Source: Sandaracinaceae bacterium
GTDB lineage: Bacteria; Myxococcota_A; Polyangia; Polyangiales; JADJQN01
Assembly: GCA_016712745.1 (NCBI GenBank)
Contig: JADJQN010000003.1
Coordinates: forward strand, 62,001-126,000
Length of the DNA: 64,000 nucleotides
Direction: 5' to 3'
In this document: positions 34,678-43,860 of the stretch, in pieces
How the letters are laid out: the number at the start of each line of letters is the position of its first letter
How positions within the stretch are numbered: the first letter of the stretch is position 1
Position numbers and translations under genes: made by a program
The notes under the pieces: generated by a model
What the model saw: only the letters and a program-made list of their open reading frames with translations
Told to the model about the DNA's origin: nothing
Databases searched by the model: none

Positions 34678-36342
34678 ATGCAGCTCCGCGCGGAAGAAAT
34701 CTCCGACATCATCAAGAAGCAAATCTCCTCCTACGACAAAACTGTCGAAGTCATGGAGACAGGCACTGTTCTCACGGTCGGCGACGGTATCGCCCGCGTG
34801 TACGGCCTCTCGGGCTGCATGGCCGGTGAGCTTCTTGAGTTTCCTGGCAACTTGATGGGCATGGCGCTGAACCTCGAAGAGGACAACGTCGGTGTCGCTC
34901 TCTTCGGTGAAGACCGCGGCATTCGCGAAGGCGATACCGTCAAGCGCACCGGCCGTATCTTCGACGTACCGGTAGGCCCGGCACTCGTGGGTCGCGTTGT
35001 CGACGCTCTTGGAAATCCGGTCGACGGCAAGGGCCCGATCGATTCCAAGGAACGCCGCCGCGTCGAGCTCAAGGCTCCCGGCATCATGAAGCGTCAGCCG
35101 GTCAAAGAGCCGATGCAGACGGGCCTCAAGGCCATCGACTCGATGATTCCGATCGGTCGTGGTCAGCGCGAGCTCATCATCGGCGATCGTCAGACCGGCA
35201 AGACGGCCGTTGCTGTCGACACCATCATCAATCAGCGCGGACAAAACATGTTCTGCGTGTACGTTGCCATCGGTCAGAAGCAGTCGACCGTTGCTCAAGT
35301 CGTCGACAAGCTGAAGGCCTTCGGCGCGATGGAATACACGACGGTCGTCACCGCGACCGCGTCGGACATGGCACCGCTTCAGATGATTGCGCCCTACTCT
35401 GGCTGCGCGATGGCTGAGTACTTCCGCGACAACGGACAGCACGCTCTCATCATCTATGATGATCTTTCGAAGCAGGCTGTTGCGTATCGCCAGCTCTCGC
35501 TCCTTCTTCGTCGTCCTCCGGGCCGCGAAGCTTTCCCGGGCGACGTTTTCTATCTTCACAGCCGCCTCCTCGAGCGCGCCGCGAAGATGGCTGAAGAGTG
35601 GGTAGCGTTGCCGAAGGCGACCGAGCCCAACCGCAAGACCCTGCCGCCCGGCACGCACATTCATGCCGGCGAAGAAGGTAAGAAGGAAGCCAGCGAAGAA
35701 GCCAAGAAGAAGGGCGAAGGCTACGAGGCCAAGAAGCTTCCTGATTCGGGCGGCTCGCTTACCGCGCTTCCCGTCATCGAGACGCAGGCGGGTGACGTTT
35801 CGGCGTACATTCCGACCAACGTCATCTCGATCACGGACGGACAGATCTTCCTCGATCCGGATCTCTTCTACTCAGGCGTGCGTCCGGCCATCAACGTCGG
35901 TATCTCGGTCTCGCGCGTCGGTGGTAACGCGCAGATCAAAGCCATGAAGTCGATCTCCGGCACCTTGCGTCTCGACCTTGCGCAGTATCGCGCGATGGCA
36001 GCCTTCGCACAGTTCGCAGCCGACCTGGACAAGGCGACGCAACAGCAACTACATCGCGGTCAGCGTCTCGTCGAGATTCTCAAGCAGGGTCAATACGTGC
36101 CGATGTCGGTCGAAGAGCAAGTGCTCACGATTTACGCAGCCTCCAACGGCTTCGTCGATGCGTACCCGGTCAGCGCGGTCCTTCGTTACGAGCGCGAGCT
36201 CATCGCGTTCGTCAAGGCTTCGCATCCGCAGGTGCTTGAGTTTATCCGCACCAAGAAGCAGATCGACGCCGACACCAAGACCGTTCTTACGGCTGCGCTT
36301 GAAGACTTCAAGAAGACCTTCAATCCCGACACCAAGGAATAA
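34678..36342 (+). CDS. atpA: F0F1 ATP synthase subunit alpha with lysine-rich insertion
   Basis: 554 residues against about 505 for most alpha subunits. Walker A GDRQTGKT (169-176), KQSTVAQVV, DDLSKQAVAYRQ and PGREAFPGDVFYLHSRLLER are intact. Between RAAKM and GSLTALPVIETQ there are about 55 residues where E. coli has about 19. This stretch includes a Pro-rich part and an acidic/basic helix (GEEGKKEASEEAKKKGEG, 331-348). Forms the non-catalytic hexamer positions. Co-transcribed with atpH (29 bp gap) and atpG (10 bp). Confidence 0.97.
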   Translation: MQLRAEEISDIIKKQISSYDKTVEVMETGTVLTVGDGIARVYGLSGCMAGELLEFPGNLMGMALNLEEDNVGVALFGEDRGIREGDTVKRTGRIFDVPVGPALVGRVVDALGNPVDGKGPIDSKERRRVELKAPGIMKRQPVKEPMQTGLKAIDSMIPIGRGQRELIIGDRQTGKTAVAVDTIINQRGQNMFCVYVAIGQKQSTVAQVVDKLKAFGAMEYTTVVTATASDMAPLQMIAPYSGCAMAEYFRDNGQHALIIYDDLSKQAVAYRQLSLLLRRPPGREAFPGDVFYLHSRLLERAAKMAEEWVALPKATEPNRKTLPPGTHIHAGEEGKKEASEEAKKKGEGYEAKKLPDSGGSLTALPVIETQAGDVSAYIPTNVISITDGQIFLDPDLFYSGVRPAINVGISVSRVGGNAQIKAMKSISGTLRLDLAQYRAMAAFAQFAADLDKATQQQLHRGQRLVEILKQGQYVPMSVEEQVLTIYAASNGFVDAYPVSAVLRYERELIAFVKASHPQVLEFIRTKKQIDADTKTVLTAALEDFKKTFNPDTKE

Positions 36343-36352
36343 GTAGACCGCC

Positions 36353-37225
36353 ATGGCTAGCCTCAAGGCGATTCGCCTTCGCATCGCGAGCGTCAAGAAC
36401 ACGCAGAAGATCACCCGCGCCATGAAGATGGTTGCAGCGGCGCGTCTTCGTCGTGCTCAGCAAGCGATTACGGATCTGCGTCCCTACGCCATCAAGACGA
36501 TGGATGTGCTTTCGTCAGTCGCTGCGCGCGCCTCGGGTGACGAAGAGACACATCCTCTTCTTGAGAACCGCAAGCCCAACAAGGTGATGCTCGTGGTGCT
36601 TACGAGCGATCGCGGTCTTGCTGGCGCCTTCAACGCCAACATCAACAAGGCGGCGTTCAAGTTCATGAAGCAGCTTCAGAGCGAAGGAAAAGAAGTTTCC
36701 ATTGCGGTCATCGGCCGCAAGGGACGCGACTACTTCCGCCGCCGCGACGCTGACATTCGCCACACTTTCAACGGCGTCTTCGAGAACCTCAACGTTCAGA
36801 AGGCCGGCGAAATCTCCCGCGTGCTCGCCGACGAGTATGAGCGCCTCGACCTCGATGCGATCTATCTCGTCTACAACGAGTTCAAGAGCGCCATTACTCA
36901 GAAGGTCACGATGGAGCAAGTGCTTCCCATCGTCCCGAAAGAGATGCCCGCCGACACCACGGCTGTCGATTTCATCTACGAGCCGAGCAAGAAGGCCCTA
37001 CTCGATCGCCTTTTGCCGATGTACGTCGAAGTCGAAGTTTTCCGCGCGCTCCTCGAGTCCGTTGCTTCCGAGCACGGCGCCCGTATGACCGCCATGGACA
37101 ATGCGACCCGCAACGCCAGCGAGCTCGTTGGCAGCTTGACCCTCGTTTACAACCGAGCCCGTCAGGCAGCGATCACCAAAGAGCTCATGGAAATCATCGG
37201 CGGCGCAGAGGCCTTGAAAGGCTGA
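36353..37225 (+). CDS. atpG: F0F1 ATP synthase subunit gamma
   Basis: 290 residues with the N-terminal rotor helix signature (IRLRIASVKNTQKITRAMKMVAAARLRRAQ) split across residues 7-36, and a C-terminal helix ending TLVYNRARQAAITKELMEIIGGAEAL. The central shaft of F1. It ends this operon: atpD and atpC are absent here and found at 56995-58875. Confidence 0.96.
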   Translation: MASLKAIRLRIASVKNTQKITRAMKMVAAARLRRAQQAITDLRPYAIKTMDVLSSVAARASGDEETHPLLENRKPNKVMLVVLTSDRGLAGAFNANINKAAFKFMKQLQSEGKEVSIAVIGRKGRDYFRRRDADIRHTFNGVFENLNVQKAGEISRVLADEYERLDLDAIYLVYNEFKSAITQKVTMEQVLPIVPKEMPADTTAVDFIYEPSKKALLDRLLPMYVEVEVFRALLESVASEHGARMTAMDNATRNASELVGSLTLVYNRARQAAITKELMEIIGGAEALKG

Positions 37226-37257
37226 CGCCATCGCTTGATTGCAGCGATGCAGCAGCA

Positions 37258-37290
37258 AGGAAAGCGACCTGCCAAGGGTCGCTTTTCCAA
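37258..37290 (+). terminator. terminator of the first ATP synthase operon
   Basis: GGAAAGCGACC (from 37259) pairs with GGGTCGCTTTTCC across a short loop, a stem of about 11 bp located 33 bp after atpG. There is no long T run after the stem, but the 3' arm itself contains TTTT. Confidence 0.6.
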
Positions 37291-37338
37291 TTCTGGAGCG
37301 CTCTTGTCATGGGATGAGGCGCGTCTAGAATCGCGCGC

Positions 37339-37944
37339 ATGTCCGACATCGAGAACGTGCTAACGTATTGGTTTGGCGATCGGGCGAATCCGCATCCGGA
37401 TGATTTCATGAATCGCATTCGGCGCTGGTTTGCGGGTGGGCTCGAAATCGATCGCGAGATCTCGGAAACGTTTGGTCGGCTGCTCAGCGAAGCACAAGAC
37501 GGAAAGCTTGCCGACTGGGCGCAGACGCCGCGTGGTCGGCTCGCCTTGATCATCGTGCTCGACCAGTTCTCGCGAAATGTCTATCGCGGCGAGGCGCAAG
37601 CGTTTGCGCAAGACGCGGCGGCGCGTGCCCTCACGATCGAAGGCGTGGAGCTCGGCGCGGACAACGACTACGGCTTGGTTGAACGTATGTTCTTCAACAT
37701 GCCGCTGGTGCATGCCGAGGATCTAGCGCTGCAAGATCGCGCCGTTGCTTATCTTGAAGGATTGAAGGGCGACGACACGGCGAGCGACCGAGGCATGCTC
37801 GATTCCGCAACCAAGGCGGCGATCGAGCACCGCGACATCATTCGGAAGTTCGGACGCTTCCCCGCACGCAACAAAGCATTGGGTCGCAGCTCCACTCCTG
37901 AAGAGGACGTTTTCCTCCGCGAGCAAGCCGCATCCAACGCTTGA
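37339..37944 (+). CDS. DUF924 family protein
   Basis: 201 residues, the usual DUF924 length. Hallmarks: VLTYWFGD at the start, RWFAGG, DWAQTPRGRLALIIVLDQFSRN, YGLVERMFFNMPLVHAE, AIEHRDIIRKFGRFPARNKALGR. The family is predicted all-helical, is widespread in proteobacteria and has no established reaction. It is a separate unit between the ATP synthase terminator and the AHSA1 remnant. Confidence 0.93.
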   Translation: MSDIENVLTYWFGDRANPHPDDFMNRIRRWFAGGLEIDREISETFGRLLSEAQDGKLADWAQTPRGRLALIIVLDQFSRNVYRGEAQAFAQDAAARALTIEGVELGADNDYGLVERMFFNMPLVHAEDLALQDRAVAYLEGLKGDDTASDRGMLDSATKAAIEHRDIIRKFGRFPARNKALGRSSTPEEDVFLREQAASNA

Positions 37945-38058
37945 CGACTACATCACCCAGTTTCGTGCTCTATGGAATGCGCGTCTCGATCGATTCGCCG
38001 CAGCTCTCGCACAGAAGCAAAAGAAGCAAAGTTCAAAACGTCGCCGGGCGAAACTGTC

Positions 38059-38402
38059 ATGAGCCAGAAGAGGATCATCCTTGAGCGCAGTTTCGCAGCG
38101 ACACTCGACGAGGTGTGGGAGCTGTGGACCACCAAGGAAGGAATCGAGTCTTGGTGGGGTCCGGACGGGTTCAGGGTCGCGGTTCGCAAGCTGGAACTGC
38201 GCGCGGGCGGAGTGCTCGAATACGACATGATTGCTGTTGCGCCCGAGATGGACACGTCGTGGAGATGGCGCCTACCAACGATGGCGTGAAACTGACGCTG
38301 ACCCTAGACCCAATGCATGACGATGTGTGGACCGGTCGCATGTCGTCGGGTTGGGAGAGCGAGCTCGGCAAGCTGGATAGGGTATTGAAAGGCAGGCACT
38401 GA
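38059..38402 (+). pseudogene. AHSA1/SRPBCC-family gene with internal deletion and frameshift
   Basis: From ATG 38059 frame 1 encodes a typical AHSA1 start (RSFAATLDEVWELWTTKEGIESWWGPDGF, residues 8-36, through LEYDMIAVAPEM). It then runs out of frame at about 38255 and stops at 38289. A second frame resumes with MAPTNDGVKLTLTLDPMHD and ends in LGKLDRVLKG at 38402. Compared with the usual 150-170 residues, about 50 internal residues are missing. The junction lies between two copies of GAGATGG (near 38248 and 38262), so slippage between short repeats could explain the loss. One base separates it from the VOC gene. Confidence 0.75.
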
Positions 38403-38403
38403 A

Positions 38404-38886
38404 ATGGCAACCGTCACACCGTTCGTTTGGCTGCAAAAGGACGCCGACAAGGCCGCGAAATTCTACAAGTCCGTCTTCAAAAAGGGCGCGAAGATCACCG
38501 AGACGCTGAAGTGGGTCGCGGGCGCCGGGCCTTCGTATCCGAAGGGATCGATCATGTCGGTCACGATCGAAGTGCTCGGGCAGTCGCTCATTCTTTTCAA
38601 TGGCGGCCCGCACATGCAGCTATCGCCCGCCTTCTCACTTTTTGTGACATGCAAAACGCAAGAAGAAATCGACTACTACTGGAAGAAGCTGAGCGCCGAA
38701 CCGCGCGCGGAGCAATGCGGATGGCTCAAAGACAAGTACGGCGTCTCATGGCAGATCGTTCCGGCTATGCTGCTTCCGCTCATGACGCAGAAGAGCGTCG
38801 AGAAGAGCGCGCGCACAGCGCAGGCGATGATGAAGATGAAGAAGCTCGACATCAAAGCGCTCAAAGCGGCGTCTGACGGAAAGTAG
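38404..38886 (+). CDS. VOC-superfamily protein (PhnB/3-demethylubiquinone methyltransferase-like)
   Basis: 160 residues. The pattern VTPFVWLQKDADKAAKFYKS, GQSLILFNGGP, AFSLFVTCKTQEEIDYYWKK, CGWLKDKYGVSWQIVP is characteristic of the PhnB-like VOC subfamily. The N-terminus lacks the classical His metal ligand. Pairing with AHSA1-type SRPBCC genes is common; here that partner is broken. The substrate is unknown. Confidence 0.92.
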   Translation: MATVTPFVWLQKDADKAAKFYKSVFKKGAKITETLKWVAGAGPSYPKGSIMSVTIEVLGQSLILFNGGPHMQLSPAFSLFVTCKTQEEIDYYWKKLSAEPRAEQCGWLKDKYGVSWQIVPAMLLPLMTQKSVEKSARTAQAMMKMKKLDIKALKAASDGK

Positions 38887-38937
38887 CGAGATAGCTTTGA
38901 GGTAGACGCGAACGTGCTGACTAGAGGTCCGCGCAGT

Positions 38938-40017
38938 TTACTTCGTCAGCGAGAACGCGTCGACGAGCCACTTGGCCGCCGCTTCCGTTGCGTGACCCGG
39001 GTTATAAAAGATGTCCTTGGCCATCGCGCGGCGCACTTCGCTCTTTGCGCTTGGGTCGGAGAAACTTTGCTCGATCGCGGCGACTATGCCGTCGGGCTTT
39101 TCAACGACGATGCCGCCGTTTCGTCCCCAGGTGTCGAGATCCATTTGGCAGCCGGGCTCGGCGCGAAGGGCCGCAAAGAGCTCGGGACAATCAAGAAAGA
39201 TCATCGGGCGGTCGAGCAGTGAATACTCGCTCGACACCGACGAAGCGTCAGAGACAAGTAAATCTGCGAGAAAAAGAAGCGGAATTACATCCAAGTCGTC
39301 GACAACCTTCGTGTGCTCGTTTTGCAGAGGCAGAAGCTCGGCATACGGATCGAACGTTCTGTCCTTCGCATGGTCATGCAACTTGATCAGCAAATCGAAC
39401 TTGTTCGTCGCAGCAATTTTTTTCACGACTTCAGCGCCCATGACTTCCATGGAGTTGCGGCGTTGACCGGTCGGCGCGTAGAGAATCACCGGGCGCTCGC
39501 CGGAAAGGCCATGCGCACGCAAAAGCGCCGCGCGATCGAGGCTGCCGTTAACGAGACGGTCCGTCTTCGCAAATCCAATCTTCATCGCCCGCGGATCATC
39601 GGCTTCGAACAAGCCTGCGTCGACGAAGCGACGATGCATGTAAGGGCCTACGATGAAGTAGTGATCGCAGTGCGTGTTCTCTTCGCGAACGGCCTTGTTA
39701 CGAAACGAGACGCCGTGGAAAATCTGTACGCGCGTGTCAACACTTCGCGGCATGATGAGCTGCGTATTGGCAGCGAAGATCACATCGAAGTCGATATCGC
39801 GAATCTGATTGACCGAGAGGACGCTGCCTGCGGGCATGTCGAAGGGCGCATACATCGCCGTCTCGTCGTACTCCCATTCGAGAGCGGCGTTCTTGGTACG
39901 GAGGCCTCCGGACACGAAGACTTCGACGCTCTTTTCGCGGCGTAAGCGCTCAAAAACCGGCTGAAAGCAGAGAAAGTGTACGGGCGCGTATCCGGTAAAG
40001 AGAACCCGAGTCGTCAC
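38938..40017 (-). CDS. CDP-glycerol glycerophosphotransferase-like (TagF/TarF family) enzyme
   Basis: 359 residues from a GTG at 40017; upstream residues in frame look non-coding. GT-B-like: VQIFHGVSFRNKA, RPVILYAPTGQRRNS, LLIKLHDHAKD, and the donor-site segment LFLADLLVSDASSVSSEYSL followed by RPMIFLD. Family members polymerise alditol phosphates from CDP-alditols in teichoic acids or capsules. It is last in a three-gene operon, 4 bp after the nucleotidyltransferase that could make its CDP-linked donor. In a Gram-negative-type cell this points to a phosphodiester-linked surface glycan. Confidence 0.82.
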   Translation of the reverse strand: MTTRVLFTGYAPVHFLCFQPVFERLRREKSVEVFVSGGLRTKNAALEWEYDETAMYAPFDMPAGSVLSVNQIRDIDFDVIFAANTQLIMPRSVDTRVQIFHGVSFRNKAVREENTHCDHYFIVGPYMHRRFVDAGLFEADDPRAMKIGFAKTDRLVNGSLDRAALLRAHGLSGERPVILYAPTGQRRNSMEVMGAEVVKKIAATNKFDLLIKLHDHAKDRTFDPYAELLPLQNEHTKVVDDLDVIPLLFLADLLVSDASSVSSEYSLLDRPMIFLDCPELFAALRAEPGCQMDLDTWGRNGGIVVEKPDGIVAAIEQSFSDPSAKSEVRRAMAKDIFYNPGHATEAAAKWLVDAFSLTK

Positions 40018-40021
40018 GAAA

Positions 40022-40807
40022 TCACCGATTGGCTGTGCGCGAGAACGGAACGACGCTGGCCGCGCCCGTTCGCTGAGCGAAGATGTGGTGATTTCTCTCG
40101 GCGGCGATTGCCGGCCAAACTTTCTTTTCCGCGCGCACGAGATCTTCGGGAAAGTCGATTTCAGTCCAGGGCAAACCGCGAACGTCAATGCCGTGAATCG
40201 GAACGTCCTTTGCCACGCGATCCAGCGCCGCGGGTGCCCACGCGTTGTGAGCGCCGGACGCGATGAGTCTGCTGGCTTCAGCGAAGAGGCTACGAGCTCC
40301 GCGCTTGTTGAAACGCAAGATGCCCAGGTTCTCGCCGTGCGACATCACGGCCGGCATCGTTTTGCTGATCGCGCGAAGCTGGTTACCGTCGAAGTTGACC
40401 TTCATGTGCTCGTCGTCATTGCCCGACGCAGAGTCGAACGCCAGCACGTTGCCGCGCGCAGCAAGTACGCGATGATAAATAATGGGGTCCGCGAACACAT
40501 CGCTGTTTATCACCGTGACTGAACCTTCGACGGGACGACGGGCGAGCCAAAGTGAATAGAGCGAGTTGGTCTCGGCGAAGCGCTCGTTGAGAACGTAGTC
40601 GTAGTCCGCGCCGAGGTGTCGCATAATCTGGTCGGCGGCATAGCCGACCACGATCGTAATGCTCTTGACGCGTGCCTCGTGCAAAACGGCAAGTTGATGT
40701 TCGATGAGCGTCTTGCCACCGACCGTAAGCAGGCACTTCGGAGTTCCACCCGATGCATCGCCAAGGCGACTGCCTCGACCTGCTGCAAGAATGATGGCTC
40801 GTTTCAT
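40022..40807 (-). CDS. sugar/alditol-phosphate nucleotidyltransferase
   Basis: 261 residues. The nucleotide-binding signature is LAAGRGSRLGDASGGTPKCL, followed by GKTLIEHQLAVL and VINSDVFADP (metal-binding Asp in the SDV motif). It resembles GlmU/LicC-type NTP transferases, including phosphocholine cytidylyltransferases (NERFAETNSLYSLWLAR resembles the LicC N-x-Y-S-L segment). It probably makes a CDP- or UDP-activated precursor for the next gene. Overlaps the ABC transporter gene by 4 bp (ATGA). Confidence 0.87.
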   Translation of the reverse strand: MKRAIILAAGRGSRLGDASGGTPKCLLTVGGKTLIEHQLAVLHEARVKSITIVVGYAADQIMRHLGADYDYVLNERFAETNSLYSLWLARRPVEGSVTVINSDVFADPIIYHRVLAARGNVLAFDSASGNDDEHMKVNFDGNQLRAISKTMPAVMSHGENLGILRFNKRGARSLFAEASRLIASGAHNAWAPAALDRVAKDVPIHGIDVRGLPWTEIDFPEDLVRAEKKVWPAIAAERNHHIFAQRTGAASVVPFSRTANR

Positions 40808-42525
40808 CCGTTTGTTCTCACCGGGATACTTGGGGTACTGCTTGCGTCGGTACTGCGAAGCCGCCCTTGCTCTACCCGAACTACCCGATCAAACCCTGGC
40901 GGCGCCATCTCGGCACTTCCAGTGACGACGACCGTAGCGACGTTATTCAATACAGAACTTAGGTCGGCAAGGTGTTTTTGCTCAGGCATATCCCACACGT
41001 ATAGATCAGCATCACGTAGGGCCGAACGACACAAAACCAAGGAGCGCCGTTCCTCGAGCGAAAACTCGTGTGAAGTGCCGATCGCGTCGAGGCCGCCCTT
41101 GAGCTGCTCGATTATTCGTTGCGCCCCCGATGCCGAGAGGATCTGGCGCGCGCGCGCGTCCGGCTCGCCCTGGATACCCAAGAGTGTGCGCATCGACCGC
41201 TTAGACCACGAGGGTTCAGCGGCGCTGTAAGAAACACGTTCGCGCACCGAGTCGCCGTTAACACTCGCGTAGTCGACATCGTCCCAAAGAATTTGTCCCG
41301 AGTCCGGCATTCGCACACCGGCGAGTAGCTCAGCGAAGAGAGACTTGCCTGAACCCGCGCCGCCCCACACATAAACACGCTCCCCGCGCTGTATGCGAAG
41401 CGAGGTCGAACCAAAGACGGGCTCCTTGTCGTGCGCACGTCCACCGTTCACCACGACGTCGCGTAACGTGAGCGTCGCGCGGAGCTGCGGCAGCGCGCGG
41501 GTGTTGGCGCGCTGCACAACGTTGCGTTCGAGCATCGCGACGATGCGATCGCTCGAACCGAGCACTTTGCCGAGGCGCACACCTTGCCGCGCAAGCTGAA
41601 TGAGCGGCGTTCGCACCATCAGTGCATACACGACGATAAGCAGCACCACCGAAGCCTTGAGCGAACCGATTCGCATCTGGTGCTCGGCGAGCAAGGCCCC
41701 GCTCAGCATCGCCAGGCCAAAGACGACGTGGGCCGACCATGCGGCGAAGCCCTGAATTTTGGTAATGCCCGCATCGTGGCTTCCTGAGGACGCTTTCATC
41801 ACGCGGCCATAGTCGTCGGCGTCGGCCGCTCGATCGAGCCACGTATGATGGATGGCGTCGGCGAGCTTGCCTTCTTTCTCGCGTATTCTTTGCGTGCGCA
41901 CGGAGATGCGCTCGGATGCGACGAGCGTGATTAGAAGTGTGGTCAGCAGCGCGCCCAGAAAAATGAGGCCGATACCCCAGTTCAAATAGACGAGCACAAC
42001 GCTCACCGCGGTTAGCAAGACGAGATTGGTGGTGATGTGGATCAGAAAACCGCGAATGCCATTTTTGATGCGCGCCGTGTCGCCCAAAAGACGCGAGACC
42101 ATATCGCCCGCGCGATGCGCGGGAAGATTGCCGCGATCTGCGCCCGCCGCGTGCAACGCGGCCACGCGGAGGTCGCGCGAGACGCCGATCGCGAAGCGTG
42201 CATAGGCGAGACGCTTGCGCATGTCGGTAAAACCCATCGCCAGCATGATGACGAGCAGAAGAATGCCCGCGACCCACACTGGGTCCATGGAATCAGGCAA
42301 CCAGCTCGGCATGCCCGAATGGCCGTGGTGCGCTTTGTTGCGAAGCCACGGCTTGAAGAGCGAACGCATCGGCCACGGCAGCACAACGCGCAACGCGACA
42401 CCGACCAACGTGGCGATCACGCCGCGAATCAAGAAGCCCCGATGCAATCGCATGAAGGGAGCCAGCGTCCGTGCCATGGCGCGTACACGCTCACGCGTGT
42501 TCAAGGCTGTATCGGTGGCGGCCAC
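40804..42525 (-). CDS. ABC transporter (fused permease/ATPase) with degenerate catalytic motifs
   Basis: 573 residues, GTG start. Six transmembrane helices in ABC-exporter layout (about 30-310), then a nucleotide-binding domain with good Walker A GGAGSGKS (388-395). The signature LSGGQ position reads FSLEE (488-492), Walker B is LYVWDMPE (Glu shifted to Met), and the H-loop region VVTGSAE has no His. Such changes suggest very slow or no ATP hydrolysis, or a need for a partner half-transporter. First gene of the operon, consistent with export of the polymer or precursor made by the next two. Confidence 0.85.
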   Translation of the reverse strand: MAATDTALNTRERVRAMARTLAPFMRLHRGFLIRGVIATLVGVALRVVLPWPMRSLFKPWLRNKAHHGHSGMPSWLPDSMDPVWVAGILLLVIMLAMGFTDMRKRLAYARFAIGVSRDLRVAALHAAGADRGNLPAHRAGDMVSRLLGDTARIKNGIRGFLIHITTNLVLLTAVSVVLVYLNWGIGLIFLGALLTTLLITLVASERISVRTQRIREKEGKLADAIHHTWLDRAADADDYGRVMKASSGSHDAGITKIQGFAAWSAHVVFGLAMLSGALLAEHQMRIGSLKASVVLLIVVYALMVRTPLIQLARQGVRLGKVLGSSDRIVAMLERNVVQRANTRALPQLRATLTLRDVVVNGGRAHDKEPVFGSTSLRIQRGERVYVWGGAGSGKSLFAELLAGVRMPDSGQILWDDVDYASVNGDSVRERVSYSAAEPSWSKRSMRTLLGIQGEPDARARQILSASGAQRIIEQLKGGLDAIGTSHEFSLEERRSLVLCRSALRDADLYVWDMPEQKHLADLSSVLNNVATVVVTGSAEMAPPGFDRVVRVEQGRLRSTDASSTPSIPVRTNG

Positions 42526-42558
42526 GGCGGTCGAACATGATAAAGTGAGGCGGCGTCG

Positions 42559-43824
42559 ATGACCACCCCAACCGCTGCCTCGGCCTCGCGCTCGCTGCCA
42601 ACTCGCATCGGCGCGCTGCTTTTGACTACCACGGTCGTCACGCTCGTGTGGGCGACGTTGCGTGTTGTCACGCTCGAACGAAAGGAGCTTGATTATTCGT
42701 CTCGCGCGACGGCTCTCTCGTCAGTTCCCGAAAGCGCAAAAACAGCGCGCCTCGGGCTCGTCACACTGGAGCGGGGCGACAACGTCTCGTTTGACGTGTG
42801 CACCGAGAGCGGTTTCGATCGCGCGCTTTTTCTGAACGCGATCGATGTCGCGGTATGGCAACCCGACACGCGCGAGTTGCTGGTTCGCACGCCGTTTGAT
42901 GACGCTCGGTTGGCGCACGCACGGCGCACCGTGAACGGAACCTGCGTCGAAGTCGCCCAAGGCACGGTCGCTGTCAGCGGGCCGTACGCGATCGAAGTCG
43001 TGTGGGAGGGACGCACGCTTAGCCCAACGCTCGCCGCCATGCCCATGGTCACGCGAGTGCGGGCGCTGCGAATGCTGGCGACGAGCGACAAGGCTCCGGT
43101 GTGGCTTGGCTTCGCGTTTGCGTTGTTCGCTGTGATGATAGTCGCGACCTATCGGAACGACGCGCGCGACACGTTTCGCACATCGGGACCTGCGCTCACA
43201 TTTGGCGGGGGGGTGTTGCTGTTCGTATTGGCCTTCGTCGCTTCGGAATTTCTGCCTTGGGGCGGCGCGTCCGGCGCCATGCTTCGTGGTGTATTTCTAG
43301 CCTTGGTGCAGGTCGCGATCGCGTACTTCTTGATTGCACGTGGCGAATTCGAGACGCGCGCACACGCACTCGGATGGCACGGAGCAAAGCGCAATCGCTG
43401 GCTGATGGGGCCGGCGTGCGTCTTACTGGGATCGACGCTTGCCATTCTTAACGGAGTCGTGACGGCACGGCTTATTCCTTCGACGTCGGAGGCGCCGATC
43501 GAAGCGCTCATCAGTTTTCCGAGCGCGCGCTTGGCAGTGGGCGCGATCGCGTTGGTGGCGCCCATGTGCGAGGAGCTCTTCTTCCGCGGCTTCATCTTCG
43601 GATCCATTGATCGCCGCTGGGGTCGCACGGCGGCATGGACCGCCAGCGTGCTCGTCTTTGCTGTAGCGCACTTGCCACAAACTTGGGGCGCGTGGGGCAG
43701 CACCGTCTCAGTTCTCATCACAGGCATCGTGCTAACCGGCGTGCGAGCACGTACTGGGTCGACCGCTGCTTCGATGCTCACTCATCTTTCACACAATGCA
43801 ATGATCACACTCCTTAGCCTGTGA
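42559..43824 (+). CDS. CPBP-family intramembrane metalloprotease
   Basis: 421 residues. An N-terminal helix is followed by a periplasmic beta domain (about 55-165). Eight or so helices then contain the CPBP/Rce1 motifs: MCEELFFRGFIFG (EExxxR), FAVAHLPQ (conserved His) and LTHLSHNAMI (HxxxN). CPBP proteases cleave within membranes or process prenylated or bacteriocin-like substrates. The large periplasmic domain is additional to the core. Divergent from the glycopolymer operon, 33 bp between starts. Confidence 0.9.
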   Translation: MTTPTAASASRSLPTRIGALLLTTTVVTLVWATLRVVTLERKELDYSSRATALSSVPESAKTARLGLVTLERGDNVSFDVCTESGFDRALFLNAIDVAVWQPDTRELLVRTPFDDARLAHARRTVNGTCVEVAQGTVAVSGPYAIEVVWEGRTLSPTLAAMPMVTRVRALRMLATSDKAPVWLGFAFALFAVMIVATYRNDARDTFRTSGPALTFGGGVLLFVLAFVASEFLPWGGASGAMLRGVFLALVQVAIAYFLIARGEFETRAHALGWHGAKRNRWLMGPACVLLGSTLAILNGVVTARLIPSTSEAPIEALISFPSARLAVGAIALVAPMCEELFFRGFIFGSIDRRWGRTAAWTASVLVFAVAHLPQTWGAWGSTVSVLITGIVLTGVRARTGSTAASMLTHLSHNAMITLLSL

Positions 43825-43860
43825 ACTTTGCTAAGCTCTAGAACCCCTGAAGGAGCATCC

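Noticed and set aside
34645..35664. 339-residue minus-strand open frame
   Set aside because: Antisense of atpA; translation has no family features and atpA is unambiguous.
41330..42277. 315-residue minus-strand open frame
   Set aside because: Another frame of the ABC transporter gene; Arg/His-rich shadow without motifs.
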